Shown piece after piece: positions 1 through 8,832 of a DNA stretch of 64,000 nucleotides. The position numbers and the translations under genes are program-made. Under the pieces are notes generated by a model. The model worked only from the letters and a program-made list of their open reading frames with translations, had not been told where the DNA came from and ran no database searches. Source of the stretch: Methylorubrum extorquens (GTDB taxonomy: Bacteria; Pseudomonadota; Alphaproteobacteria; Rhizobiales; Beijerinckiaceae). The DNA is taken from contig NZ_JALJXF010000001.1 in the NCBI RefSeq assembly GCF_024169925.1, positions 3,788,001 through 3,852,000 of the forward strand, in the 5' to 3' direction. Every line of letters starts with the position of its first letter. The first letter of the stretch is position 1.

Positions 1-407
1 TCGGGTTCGACGAACAGCGAGACGCGGATGCCGGCCTCCGACAGCGTGGCGATGCGCGGGGCCAGATGCGCGCGGCCGGAGATGATGTCGAGGCCGCCCT
101 CGGTGGTGCGCTCCTCGCGCTTCTCCGGCACGAGGCAGGCGGCATGCGGCCGGGTGGCGAGCGCGATGCCGACCATCTCGTCGGTCGCCGCCATTTCGAG
201 GTTGAGCGGCACCGGCAGTTTCCTGAGCGCCGCGATGTCGGCGTCGCGGATATGGCGGCGATCCTCGCGCAAATGCGCGGTGATGCCGTCGGCACCCGCC
301 GCCACGGCCTCGTGGGCGGCGCGCACCGGATCGGGCGCGAGCCCGCCGCGGGCGTTGCGGACGGTGGCGACGTGATCGATGTTCACGCCCAGGCGCAGGG
401 ACGACAC
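1..407 (-). CDS. pdxJ: pyridoxine 5'-phosphate synthase PdxJ (5' part; runs off the window)
   Basis: PdxJ condenses 1-deoxy-xylulose 5-phosphate with 3-amino-2-oxopropyl phosphate to form pyridoxine 5'-phosphate, the last ring-building step of the DXP-dependent vitamin B6 pathway in the cytosol. The reverse-strand translation begins [19 protein letters not shown], the family's N-terminal signature, followed by [13 protein letters not shown] (His45) and LNLEMAAT (Glu71), residues that line the active site. The start is a GTG at 407 with a GGAAA ribosome site about 8 bases upstream; no ATG fits. Only the first 135 of about 245 residues are inside the window, so completeness cannot be judged. 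Identification is from conserved motifs. Confidence 0.93.
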   Translation of the reverse strand, partial: MSSLRLGVNIDHVATVRNARGGLAPDPVRAAHEAVAAGADGITAHLREDRRHIRDADIAALRKLPVPLNLEMAATDEMVGIALATRPHAACLVPEKREERTTEGGLDIISGRAHLAPRIATLSEAGIRVSLFVEP

Positions 408-464
408 GGCTGGCTTTCCGATACTCGGCGGATCGAAGGGCTGCCGGTGTAGCGGCTGCCGCCG

Positions 465-891
465 GTGCTTGGAAGGGTCCCGGGTGGCGGCACCGCGCTG
501 CGGCTCGCCGTCGCCGTCCTGGTCCTGCTGCCGGCGACCCTGCTGCTCACCCGGCCGGACGCCCGGCCTTTCGCGGAGATGAGCACGCTCGATCCGATCC
601 TGCGGCGCAAGGGCCACGAGGTCCAACACGCCTGTCCTCGACGTCAGCCGGCGCGGCGACACGCAGATCCGGATGGTCGTGCGGGACGACGGCCACGGCA
701 TCCCGCGGGAAAACCTGCGGCGGATCTTCGACCCGTTCTTCACCACCGGACGCGACAAGGACAGCACCTGGCTCGGCCTGCACATCGCCGACAATCTCGT
801 CGTCTCGACCCTGCGCGGGCAGATCGCCATCGAAAGCGAGGAAGGTGTCGGAACACGGGTGACGATCGACCTTCCCGTGACGGTGCCGTGA
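465..891 (+). pseudogene. remnant of a sensor histidine kinase (ATPase domain, frameshifted)
   Basis: The reading frame from ATG 465 encodes a hydrophobic stretch (about residues 12-28) and [12 protein letters not shown], which resembles the entry to a kinase ATP-binding domain. The match then jumps to another frame, which carries [15 protein letters not shown] (G1 box), FDPFFTT (F box) and [10 protein letters not shown] (G2 box) and stops at 889-891. No single frame joins the halves, the N-box region expected between them is missing, and the usual TGLGL is TWLGL. No dimerisation/His box is present. I infer a decayed kinase of the type that ends in HATPase_c. Whether the short 3' frame (ATG 673) is still translated cannot be told. 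Confidence 0.6.
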
Positions 892-1002
892 TACTGTCCT
901 GATCCGCATGGATCCGTGCGGCGGTGCGAACAGTTGCGTGCGCCGCTTCAATGCCCAGATTGGCCCCGCCGGCCCGACCGGCGACGAAACGCTCGAGCCC
1001 GC

Positions 1003-3585
1003 ATGCACGGCACGCTGTCCCAGCCGGATTCTTCGAAGCCGGTCCCCGCCTCCCGTCTGCCGCTCACCCTCCGGCTGGCCCTGCGCGAGCTGCGCGGCGG
1101 GCTCTCGGGCTTTCGGGTGTTCATCGCCTGCATCGCGCTCGGCGTGGCGGCGATCAGCGGCGTCACCTCGATCGCCGCCTCGCTCTCCGGCGGGCTCGGG
1201 CGCGAGGGCCGGCGGATTCTCGGCGGCGACATCACCTACAGCCTGATCAACCGCGAGGCGACGCCGGCCGAGCGGGCCGTGCTGGAGGGGCAGGCGCCGG
1301 TCTCGGAGGTCGCGAGCCTGCGCGCCATGGCGGTGGCGGGCGATGGCGGCGCGGCCCTGGTCGAGTTGAAGGCGGTCGATCCGAGCTATCCGGCAGTCGG
1401 CACGGTCGAGACGGACCCGCAGGCGCCGGTGCAGGATCTCATCGCGGAACGGGACGGCGTTTTCGGCGCGGCGGCCGACCCGGCCTTGCTGACCCGGCTC
1501 GGGCTCAAGCCCGGCGACCGGGTGACGCTCGGCGGCTTTCCCATCGAGATCCGCGCCGCCCTCGCCTCGGAACCCGACCGGATCGGCTCCGGCATCGGAT
1601 TCGGGCCGCGCCTGCTCGTCTCGCTCGCCGCGCTGCGCGCCACCGGCCTGATCCAACCCGGCAGCCTCAACCGCTTCACCTACCGCCTGCAGATGCCCGG
1701 CGCCGACGACGCGCGCCTGACGGCGGTCAACGCGGCGGTGCAGAAGGCCCTGCCCGAGGCCGGCTTCGAGATGCGCGCGCGTGACAACGCTGATCCGCGC
1801 TTCGCCAAGGGCATCGAGCGCTTCACGCAGTTCCTGACGCTCGTCGGACTCACCGCGCTGATCGTCGGCGGGGTCGGCGTGGCGAATGCCGCGCGCGCTT
1901 TCGTCGATGGCAAGCAGGCCTCGATCGCCACCCTCAAGAGCGTCGGCGCGCCGGGCTCGCAGGTGGTCGCGCTCTACCTGATCCAGGTGATGCTGATCGC
2001 CGCGATCAGCACCGTGCTCGGCCTCGCCGTCGGCGCGGCCCTACCGTTCCTTCTCGACCTTGCACTCCGCGACCAGCTTCCGCTGCCGCTCAACCCCGAG
2101 ATCGCCCCGGCCCGCCTCGCTCTGGCGGCGGCCTACGGGCTGCTGACGGCGCTCGCCTTCGCGATCCTGCCGCTCGGCCGCGCCCACGACGTCTCCGTCG
2201 CCGGGCTGTTTCGCGATGCCGTCGATCCGTCCGCGCGCCGCCCGCGCTGGCGCTACCTCGCGGTGCTCGCCGCCGCCCTGCTTGCGCTCGCGGGCCTTGC
2301 CCTCGTCACCGCTTTCGACCGCAAGGTGGCGCTGATCTTCATGGCGGCCGCCGCGCTTGCCTTCGGGGCCTTACGCCTCGTCGCGGCGGGACTGATGGCC
2401 GGGGCCGCCCGTCTGCCGCGGCCGAAGGGCATGGTGCCGCGCATGGCTTTGGCCAACCTGCACCGTCCCGGTGCCCTGACCCCGGCGGTGGTGCTCTCGC
2501 TCGGCCTCGGCACGACGCTGCTGGTGACGCTCAGCGCCATCGACAGCAACATCACCCGCGCGCTCGAAAGCTCACTTCCGGGCCGGGCCCCGAGCCTGTT
2601 CTTCCTCGACGTGCCCTCGCGTGAGGCGGACGCGTTCTCCGCCTTCCTCGGTGCCCGCGCGCCCGACGCCAAGATCGAGCGGGTGCCGATGATGCGCGGA
2701 CGGATCACGGCGCTGAACGGCGTACCGGCCGGCCAGATCAAGCCGCCGGAAGACGCCGCCTGGGTGCTCGACGGCGACCGGGGCATCACCTACGCCGAGA
2801 CCCCGCCGGACGGCTCGTCGATCGTCGAGGGGGCGTGGTGGAGCGCGGACGAGGCGCGCCAGCCGCTCGTCTCCTTCGATCTCGAACTGGCGCGCGCCCT
2901 CGGGCTCAAGGTCGGCGGCACGGTGACCGTCAACGTGCTCGGCCGCCCGATCACTGCGCGGGTCGCCAACCTGCGCCAGATCGAGTGGCGCTCGCTCGGC
3001 ATCAACTTCGTGATGGTGTTCTCCCCCGGCACCTTCCGCGGCGCGCCGCATGCCGACCTCGCGACCCTGACGCTCCCCAACGGGCCTGACCCGAAGCTGG
3101 AAGCCGAGGTGGTGCGTGATGCGGCGAAGGCCTTCCCCTCGGTGACGAGCGTGCGGGTGAAGGACGCGCTCGATGCCGTCAACGACCTCGTGCACAAGCT
3201 GGTCCTGGCGATCCGCGGCGCCAGCGTCGTCGCGGTGATCGCGAGCCTTCTGGTTCTGGCCGGCGCGCTCGCCGCCGGCCACCGCGCCCGGCTCTACGAC
3301 GCGGTGGTGCTGAAGGTTCTCGGCGCCACGCGGATGCGCCTGCTCTCGGCTTACGCCCTGGAATACGGCGCCCTCGGGCTCATTACCGCGCTGTTCGGCA
3401 TCCTGGCCGGATCGGTTGCGGGCTGGGTGATCGTCTCCCGGGTGATGCGCCTCGACTTCGCGCCCGACCCGGCCGGAGCGCTGGCGGTTGCCGGTTTCGC
3501 CGTCGTCTTCGCCGTCGTGGTGGGGCTGGCGGGGACGTGGCGCATCCTCGGCCAGCGGCCGGCTCCCTATCTGCGCCAGTTCTGA
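1003..3585 (+). CDS. FtsX-type ABC transporter permease (YbbP-like)
   Basis: Large inner-membrane permease of the FtsX/MacB fold, resembling the YbbP group (COG3127), whose members pair with a separate ATPase and are thought to act on lipids or lipoproteins in the envelope. With the ATG at 1003 it has 860 residues, the usual size. A first membrane helix lies near residues 37-60. The first FtsX core (FTQFLTLVGLTALIVGG...) spans about 273-395, a central helix pair about 415-465, and the second FtsX core about 732-855, with extracytoplasmic loops between. A longer frame opens at 916, but its first 29 residues are Arg/Pro-rich and not family-like. No ATPase gene adjoins it on either side. The substrate is unknown. 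Confidence 0.85.
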   Translation: MHGTLSQPDSSKPVPASRLPLTLRLALRELRGGLSGFRVFIACIALGVAAISGVTSIAASLSGGLGREGRRILGGDITYSLINREATPAERAVLEGQAPVSEVASLRAMAVAGDGGAALVELKAVDPSYPAVGTVETDPQAPVQDLIAERDGVFGAAADPALLTRLGLKPGDRVTLGGFPIEIRAALASEPDRIGSGIGFGPRLLVSLAALRATGLIQPGSLNRFTYRLQMPGADDARLTAVNAAVQKALPEAGFEMRARDNADPRFAKGIERFTQFLTLVGLTALIVGGVGVANAARAFVDGKQASIATLKSVGAPGSQVVALYLIQVMLIAAISTVLGLAVGAALPFLLDLALRDQLPLPLNPEIAPARLALAAAYGLLTALAFAILPLGRAHDVSVAGLFRDAVDPSARRPRWRYLAVLAAALLALAGLALVTAFDRKVALIFMAAAALAFGALRLVAAGLMAGAARLPRPKGMVPRMALANLHRPGALTPAVVLSLGLGTTLLVTLSAIDSNITRALESSLPGRAPSLFFLDVPSREADAFSAFLGARAPDAKIERVPMMRGRITALNGVPAGQIKPPEDAAWVLDGDRGITYAETPPDGSSIVEGAWWSADEARQPLVSFDLELARALGLKVGGTVTVNVLGRPITARVANLRQIEWRSLGINFVMVFSPGTFRGAPHADLATLTLPNGPDPKLEAEVVRDAAKAFPSVTSVRVKDALDAVNDLVHKLVLAIRGASVVAVIASLLVLAGALAAGHRARLYDAVVLKVLGATRMRLLSAYALEYGALGLITALFGILAGSVAGWVIVSRVMRLDFAPDPAGALAVAGFAVVFAVVVGLAGTWRILGQRPAPYLRQF

Positions 3586-3802
3586 AAATAGGTCGCCACG
3601 ATTGAACGGGATTTTTCATCCCGATCGATCGGCAAAAATCTTCGTTATTCCGGGAGGTTGAAAACGCGGCCGCACGCTGAGGGCCCACTTGTTTATGGTT
3701 CTTCAAGCGAACATATTCGAGCCTAAGGCGCGTTCGATGCGCCAGGGGTCGCGCGTGGACCCCGTCACAACTCCGCGCCGAGAGGTTTCAAGGGAAACTT
3801 TC

Positions 3803-4570
3803 ATGGCATTCGACAACAGCCCGTTCCGCGCCGGCGCCCAGCCGCAGGGGTACGCCGGCTCTCAGGTCGAAGTCGACCAGGGCCTGCGCAGCTTCATGCT
3901 GGGCGTCTACAACAACATGGTCGTCGGCCTCGGGATCTCCGGTCTCGTGGCGCTCGCCCTCAACATGGCCGCCGTCGCGCAGACCGGTGCCGGCCGTGTC
4001 GCCCTGACTCCGTTCGGGCAGTTCCTCTACAACAGCCCCTTCAAGTGGGTGCTGATGCTGGCGCCGCTCGCCTTCATCTTCGTGTTCTCGTTCCGGATGG
4101 ACCGCATGTCGGCCTCGTCCGCACGCATGATGTTCTGGGCGTTCGCGGCGGTGATGGGCGCCTCGATGTCCACCCTGTTACTCGTGTTCACGGGTGGCAG
4201 CGTGGTGCGGGTGTTCTTCATCACGGCGGCGACCTTCGCGGGCCTGAGCCTCTACGGCTACACCACGAAGCGTAGCCTGTCGGGCATGGGCTCGTTCCTG
4301 ATCATGGGCCTGATCGGCATCATCATCGCTTCGCTGGTGAACCTCTTCCTGGCCTCTTCCGCGCTTCAGTTCGCGATCTCGGTGCTCGGCGTTCTCATCT
4401 TCGCCGGCCTGACCGCCTACGACACGCAGAAGCTCAAGGAGATGTACCTCTACAGCGGCTTCGATGCCGAGGGCGCGGCCAAGATGTCCATCAACGGCGC
4501 CCTGACGCTGTATCTGGACTTCATCAACATGTTCCAGTTCCTGCTCTCGCTGCTCGGCGACCGCCGCTAA
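3803..4570 (+). CDS. Bax inhibitor-1/YccA family membrane protein
   Basis: A 255-residue integral membrane protein with about seven hydrophobic helices, the pattern of the Bax inhibitor-1 (UPF0005) family. The N-terminus (AFDNSPFRAGA) is followed by VDQGLRSFMLGVYNNMVVGL, typical of the group, and the C-terminal part carries FAGLTAYDTQKLKEMY, the conserved loop with the Asp that belongs to the pH-sensing di-aspartyl pair in studied homologues. The start is set by AGGGAAA just before ATG 3803; a longer frame from 3689 lacks support. Bacterial members modulate membrane protein quality control (YccA on FtsH) or leak cations; the specific role here is unknown. An intrinsic terminator follows directly. 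Confidence 0.9.
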   Translation: MAFDNSPFRAGAQPQGYAGSQVEVDQGLRSFMLGVYNNMVVGLGISGLVALALNMAAVAQTGAGRVALTPFGQFLYNSPFKWVLMLAPLAFIFVFSFRMDRMSASSARMMFWAFAAVMGASMSTLLLVFTGGSVVRVFFITAATFAGLSLYGYTTKRSLSGMGSFLIMGLIGIIIASLVNLFLASSALQFAISVLGVLIFAGLTAYDTQKLKEMYLYSGFDAEGAAKMSINGALTLYLDFINMFQFLLSLLGDRR

Positions 4571-4597
4571 GCGACGACGCAGATTCCGAAACGAGAG

Positions 4598-4625
4598 AGC
4601 CCCGGCCGAAAGGTCGGGGCTTTTT
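4598..4625 (+). terminator. intrinsic terminator of the Bax inhibitor-1 gene
   Basis: A 10-bp stem (AGCCCCGGCC with GGTCGGGGCT, one G-U pair) closed by a GAAA tetraloop and followed by five T residues. It lies 28 bases after the stop codon, so it should end the upstream transcript cleanly before the convergent yidD gene. Confidence 0.9.
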
Positions 4626-4726
4626 CGTGCGCGCTATCGCCGGAACGCCCGTCCCGCAGTCCTGCTGGCCGCACGAGCTGTCGGCAGGCCGCGCGGTGGC
4701 CGACGAATCTCGGAAAATGAAGGCCG

Positions 4727-5047
4727 TCAGCGGCCCTCTTCCACCGCCTCGCACACCAAGGGCGGCGGCGCTTCGACACCGCGCCAGCGGCCGTAGGACC
4801 AGGGCCGGTGCCATGCGGCCCGCTCCGGCAGATGTTCGGGGACGAGGTCGATGCCGTGTGTGCCGAACGGACCGCAGCGGCAGATGCGGGCAAAGCCGAT
4901 CCAGCCGCCGGCCCAGAGGCCATGCCGCTGGATCGCCTCATCGGTATAGGCCGAGCAGGATGGCCAGTGCCGACAATGGCGCCCGACCAACCCGGAAAGC
5001 GTGAGCTGGTAGGCGCGGATCGCCCCATGCGCCGCCCGGCGAATCAT
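4727..5047 (-). CDS. yidD: membrane protein insertion efficiency factor YidD
   Basis: Small (106 residues) peripheral inner-membrane protein that assists YidC-dependent insertion. It has the family core GRHCRHWPSCSAYTDEAI (Cys25, Cys31) and RICRCGPFGTHGIDLVP (Cys56, Cys58). The ATG overlaps the TGA of the upstream iron-sulfur scaffold gene (ATGA), so the two are probably translationally coupled. In many bacteria yidD sits beside rnpA-yidC; here it travels with an IscU-like gene instead, an arrangement I believe is common in alphaproteobacteria. Longer upstream frames are out of register with the family. Confidence 0.93.
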   Translation of the reverse strand: MIRRAAHGAIRAYQLTLSGLVGRHCRHWPSCSAYTDEAIQRHGLWAGGWIGFARICRCGPFGTHGIDLVPEHLPERAAWHRPWSYGRWRGVEAPPPLVCEAVEEGR

Positions 5048-5505
5048 GCGGCTTCGGGCGCGCCGGAGCCTTTGCGGGCGGCGATCTGGTCGAGGGCGTC
5101 CACCACGGCGTCGAAGGTCAGGAGTGTGGAGGCGTGACGGGCTCGAAAGTCGCGCACCGGTTCCAGCACGGAAAGATCCGCCCATTCGCCCTCCGGCGCG
5201 GGACCGTTCTCCTTCAGCATCGCCCGCATCCGGGCGCGAACCGCACGCAACTCCTCGGCCGTCGCGCCGACGACATGGCGGGCCATCAGCGAGGAGGAGG
5301 CCTGCCCGAGGGCGCAGGCCTTCACGTCATGGGCGAAGTCGGCGACCGTGACGCCGTCCGCCTCCAGACTCAGATCGACGGTGACGGTCGAGCCGCACAA
5401 TTTGGAATGGGCCGTGGCGGTGGCGTCCGGCGCCGCCAGCCGGCCGAGGCGGGGAATGTCGGCGGCCAGTTCCAGGATGCGGCGGTTGTAGATGTCGTCG
5501 ATCAT
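5044..5505 (-). CDS. IscU/NifU-like iron-sulfur cluster scaffold protein
   Basis: A 153-residue protein of the IscU/NifU N-terminal fold, on which Fe-S clusters are assembled or traded. It starts [14 protein letters not shown] and carries [12 protein letters not shown] (Cys37) and [11 protein letters not shown] (Cys64), the first two ligand positions. The third ligand cysteine of IscU is replaced: the region reads [14 protein letters not shown], with Ala125 where Cys is expected. The start at 5505 follows a GAAAGG site; an upstream in-frame ATG adds 25 residues without family similarity. It lies first in a two-gene unit with yidD. The missing ligand suggests a carrier or modified scaffold role rather than a standard IscU. 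Confidence 0.85.
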   Translation of the reverse strand: MIDDIYNRRILELAADIPRLGRLAAPDATATAHSKLCGSTVTVDLSLEADGVTVADFAHDVKACALGQASSSLMARHVVGATAEELRAVRARMRAMLKENGPAPEGEWADLSVLEPVRDFRARHASTLLTFDAVVDALDQIAARKGSGAPEAA

Positions 5506-5728
5506 CGCTGACACGCCTTTCGCGGCGCCTGTTCGAGTGAGGTCGCAGGATTCGTTGCGCCAGATACGCATGCCATGCATTGCGCGACGGCGCGATTGCG
5601 ACGATATAGGCGCGACACCGCCATTCCGCGAGAATGGTACCGTCGACCCCGGTCACGCCCTGGCCCAGGATTCGGATCGTTCGAGGGCGTCGGCACTTGA
5701 GCTTTTAAGACGCCGGGACGGATCGACG

Positions 5729-6538
5729 ATGTACGCCAAGCCCGACAGCACCACCTTGAAGGCGCGTGTGGCGAAGGCCGGAGATGCCATGGATGCCGCT
5801 CTCAAATCCCTGTCCTACGGCATGAGCGACGACGAGCGACGCATGAGTTCGGTCGGCCTACAAGGAATGCGCGGCGCCAACGATCCGGGCCGTCCCGACA
5901 TCGCCCCCGACATCGCGCCCCTGCCCGAATCGGCCCAGCGGGTGCCGAACGAGGTGGCGCTCGGCCGCCCGAGCCGGCAGGAGGCGGAGGCCGCCGTGCG
6001 CACGCTCCTGCGTTGGGCCGGCGACGACCCGACCCGCGAGGGGCTGATCGACACCCCCGCCCGGGTGGTGAAGGCCTATGAGCAGATCTTCGGCGGCTAC
6101 CGCGCCGACGCGGACGCGCTCTTGGAGCGGGTTTTCGAGGAAGTCGAGGGCTACTCCGACGCCGTACTGGTGCGCGACATCCCGTTCTATTCCCACTGCG
6201 AGCACCACATGGTGCCGTTCATGGGGCTCGCCCACATCGCCTACTACCCCACGAAGGGCGTGGTCGGCCTCTCCAAGCTCGCCCGCGTGGTCGATGCCTT
6301 CGCCCGTCGCCTGCAGACGCAGGAGACCATGACCGCGCAGATCGCCGACACGATCGAGAGCATCCTTCAGCCGCGCGGCTGCGCGGTGATGATCGAGGCC
6401 GAGCATCTCTGCATGGCGATGCGCGGCGTGCAGAAGGCCGGCGTCTCCACTATCACCACGCAGTTCCGTGGCATCTACAAGAACGATCCGTCCGAGCAGG
6501 TCCGCTTCCTGACTTTCGTCCGGAACCCGAAGGGCTGA
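5729..6538 (+). CDS. folE: GTP cyclohydrolase I FolE
   Basis: Converts GTP to 7,8-dihydroneopterin triphosphate, the first committed step to folate and other pterins; in methylotrophs this feeds folate-linked C1 metabolism. Zn ligands are visible in [11 protein letters not shown] (Cys157, His160) and [14 protein letters not shown] (Cys228), with the active-site stretch [17 protein letters not shown] between them. From ATG 5729 it has 269 residues, longer than the usual 200-230; the extra N-terminal 80 or so residues are low in family similarity. Internal ATGs at 5789 and 5822 would give a more standard length, so the start is uncertain. hisI follows 19 bases later on the same strand. Confidence 0.93.
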   Translation: MYAKPDSTTLKARVAKAGDAMDAALKSLSYGMSDDERRMSSVGLQGMRGANDPGRPDIAPDIAPLPESAQRVPNEVALGRPSRQEAEAAVRTLLRWAGDDPTREGLIDTPARVVKAYEQIFGGYRADADALLERVFEEVEGYSDAVLVRDIPFYSHCEHHMVPFMGLAHIAYYPTKGVVGLSKLARVVDAFARRLQTQETMTAQIADTIESILQPRGCAVMIEAEHLCMAMRGVQKAGVSTITTQFRGIYKNDPSEQVRFLTFVRNPKG

Positions 6539-6557
6539 GACGTATCAGCCTGCGATC

Positions 6558-6980
6558 ATGACCGACCGATTCGCTTCCCCCGGCACCCGCGCCGAGATCG
6601 AGGAAGGCGCGGGGCTCACGCCGCGCTTCGGCCCCGACGGCCTCGTGGCCTGCATCGCCGTCGATGCGGGGGACGGGCGCGTGCTGATGCTCGCACACAT
6701 GAACGCCGAGGCCCTCGCCCGCACCCTGGAGACCGGCGAGGCATGGTACTGGTCGCGCTCCCGCAGTGAACTCTGGCACAAGGGCGCGACCTCCGGGCAG
6801 ATCCAGCGGGTCGTGGAGATGCGGGTCGATTGCGATCAGGACGCGATTCTGATCCGGGTGGACGTCGCCGGCGACGGCGGCTGCTGCCATACCGGCCGCC
6901 GCTCCTGCTTCTACCGCGCGGTCGAGCGCGATCCTGCCACCGGCACCCCTACCCTCGTCCCTGCCGACCCGGATCGATGA
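6558..6980 (+). CDS. hisI: phosphoribosyl-AMP cyclohydrolase HisI
   Basis: Opens the purine ring of phosphoribosyl-AMP, the third step of histidine biosynthesis. It is a 140-residue stand-alone cyclohydrolase, without the HisE pyrophosphohydrolase domain fused in enterics. The Mg/Zn site is seen as VDCDQDAI (Asp91, Cys92, Asp93, Asp95) and [14 protein letters not shown] (Cys109/110, Cys117). [15 protein letters not shown] is the substrate-binding signature. It sits between folE and a patatin gene; its TGA overlaps the next start (ATGATG), suggesting coupled translation of a three-gene unit. The rest of the his pathway is elsewhere. Confidence 0.96.
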   Translation: MTDRFASPGTRAEIEEGAGLTPRFGPDGLVACIAVDAGDGRVLMLAHMNAEALARTLETGEAWYWSRSRSELWHKGATSGQIQRVVEMRVDCDQDAILIRVDVAGDGGCCHTGRRSCFYRAVERDPATGTPTLVPADPDR

Positions 6981-8032
6981 TGTTCGAGGCGTCCCGTTCC
7001 ACCGTGCCCCATTTTCCGGAAGGGGCCGTGGAACCGGTGGCGCCGCGCTTCCGCTCCCCCCGCATCGGTCTGGCACTCGGCGGCGGCTCCGCCCGCGGCT
7101 GGTCGCATATCGGCGTGATCGAGGGGTTGGAGGAAGCCGGGATCTTCCCGGAGGTGGTTGCGGGCTGCTCCATCGGTGCCGTGGTCGGCGGGGCCTACGC
7201 CGCGGGCCGCATCGGCGCCCTCAAGGCGTTCGCACTCTCGCTCACCCGCCGCCGGGTGGTCGGCCTGCTCGACCCGCGCATCACCGGATCCGGCCTGATC
7301 GCGGGCGAGCGCCTGCGCCGCCGTCTCGCACGCGAACTCGACGGTTTCCGCATCGAGGATCTGCGTCTTGCCTTCGCCAGCGTGGCGACCGAACTCGGCA
7401 CCGGCCACGAGGTGTGGTTGTCCCGCGGCCCCCTGGTCGAGGCGGTGCGGGCTTCCTACGCCATCCCCGGCATCTTCCCGCCGGTCGCGCTCGAAGGGCG
7501 CCTGCTGATGGACGGGACGCTGGTGAATCCGGTGCCCGTCCGCTTGGCACGCGAACTCGGCGCCGACCTCGTCATCTGCGTGAATCTCGCGGGCGAGACG
7601 CGCGCGCCCGCGACGGTGATCCGTCCCGAGCGGGACGATCCCGTGTACGACCCTCCCGACGAGCCGGTCGAGCGTGCGATCGAGCAGACGCTGGAGGCCA
7701 CCATGCGCCGCCGGGGCCGCTGGGGGCTGCTGAGCGGCGCGAGCCGCCGCCTCATGGGCCGCCGCAGACCGGCGCCAGCGCCATCCGCCGTCCCGCCGAG
7801 CCCCGGCGTCGCGCGGGTCATGCTCGACGCGTTCAACATCACCCAGGATCGGATCTCACGGGCACGGCTCGCGAGCGAACCGCCGGACGTGGCGATCCGG
7901 CCGCTTCTTGCCGAGTTCGGACAGTTCGAGTTCCACCGGGCGGCCGACGGAATCGCCCTCGGCCGTCAGGCGGTGCGGACGGCCCTGCCCGAGATCCGGC
8001 GCATGATCGAGGGCGCGGCGGCGCGCGGTTAA
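6977..8032 (+). CDS. patatin-like phospholipase (RssA-like)
   Basis: Serine acyl-hydrolase of the patatin fold, probably cutting acyl chains from lipids at the inner face of the membrane. The oxyanion loop is [11 protein letters not shown] (about 34-44), the nucleophile elbow GCSIG has Ser65, and the catalytic Asp lies in [11 protein letters not shown] (Asp179). The dyad is therefore complete. Length is 351 residues; the part after about 215 is a variable, Arg/Pro-rich tail containing [20 protein letters not shown], a region also seen in RssA-type proteins. The start overlaps the hisI stop; ATG 6980 is an equal alternative. No signal peptide or membrane helix is evident. Confidence 0.9.
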   Translation: MMFEASRSTVPHFPEGAVEPVAPRFRSPRIGLALGGGSARGWSHIGVIEGLEEAGIFPEVVAGCSIGAVVGGAYAAGRIGALKAFALSLTRRRVVGLLDPRITGSGLIAGERLRRRLARELDGFRIEDLRLAFASVATELGTGHEVWLSRGPLVEAVRASYAIPGIFPPVALEGRLLMDGTLVNPVPVRLARELGADLVICVNLAGETRAPATVIRPERDDPVYDPPDEPVERAIEQTLEATMRRRGRWGLLSGASRRLMGRRRPAPAPSAVPPSPGVARVMLDAFNITQDRISRARLASEPPDVAIRPLLAEFGQFEFHRAADGIALGRQAVRTALPEIRRMIEGAAARG

Positions 8033-8072
8033 GGCCGCCGCGAGTGATACGAGCCCCGATTCCCGCCTGTCG

Positions 8073-8504
8073 TCAGGCCATCGTGATGTAGTCGCGCATC
8101 GCCCGATGCTCGGCTTCGACGGTCGCGATACGCCGCTTCACCACGTCACCGATCGAGACGACACCGACCAGACGCCCCTCCTCCACCACCGGCAGGTGGC
8201 GGAAGCGGCCTTCCGTCATCGTCTCCATCACGTCCTCGATGCTGGCGCGCCGGGTGCAGGTGACGACCTTCGCGGTCATGTGATGCGAGATCGGGCGGTC
8301 GAGGGCCGAGGCGCCTTCGCTGGCCAGCGCCCGCATCACGTCGCGCTCGGACAGGATGCCGATCACGCGGCCCTCGGCATCGCCGACCACGAGGGCACCA
8401 ATCTGCTTCTCGGCCAGCAGGTGGATCGCCTCGTCGATGGTGCGATGGGGCGGCACCGTGACCACCGAGCCGCCTTTCTCTGCCAGGATACGCGCAACGG
8501 TCAT
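8073..8504 (-). CDS. tandem CBS-domain protein
   Basis: A 143-residue protein made almost entirely of two CBS modules (about residues 8-65 and 75-130), the pair that forms a Bateman module binding adenosine nucleotides. Visible cores are IGALVVGDAEGRVIGILSERD and FRHLPVVEEGRLVGVVSIGD. Such stand-alone proteins sense energy charge or act as regulators, but the partner is unknown. The start at 8504 is fixed by a strong GGAGGAGA site; the longer frame upstream is Arg/Pro-rich noise. It converges with the patatin gene, 40 bases away. About 250 bases upstream (8505-8756) hold its promoter region; I saw no gene there. Confidence 0.92.
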   Translation of the reverse strand: MTVARILAEKGGSVVTVPPHRTIDEAIHLLAEKQIGALVVGDAEGRVIGILSERDVMRALASEGASALDRPISHHMTAKVVTCTRRASIEDVMETMTEGRFRHLPVVEEGRLVGVVSIGDVVKRRIATVEAEHRAMRDYITMA

Positions 8505-8756
8505 GAAGTCTCCTCCCAAGGGTGACCGCACCGTCAGCCCGCGGTGCGGGAGCGGATACGACCGGGTTGGCCCCGGTTCTTCCCTGGCAAGTGTGTGGCG
8601 CCTCGGCCGCGCTGGCAAGCGCCGGACGAGGCGCTATTGTTCATGAAAGAGAAAAATCGGAAGAAAAGTTCACTGTCGCCGTGAGGGCCGATGTGTTCTT
8701 GCGTGATGCGCGGCTTTGCACGGCACCGGCACCTCGATCACGGACAGCGTGCAATG

Positions 8757-8798
8757 AAAAAGCCGACCCGGACGGCGGAGCGCCATCGGGGCCGGCTT
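8757..8798 (-). terminator. intrinsic terminator downstream of the beta-barrel protein gene
   Basis: Read leftward, a 10-base stem (AAGCCGGCCC pairing with GGGTCGGCTT, one mismatch or wobble) encloses an 18-base loop and is followed by a short T run. It begins 35 bases after the stop of the gene that ends at 8833. Confidence 0.75.
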
Positions 8799-8832
8799 CG
8801 TATCGTGACGCGGTCGGCGCGTGAGTCCTCTC

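Noticed and set aside
547..1656. 369-codon leftward frame over the kinase remnant and permease
   Set aside because: Arg/Asp/Gly-rich, no family pattern; opposite strand to a clear permease gene.
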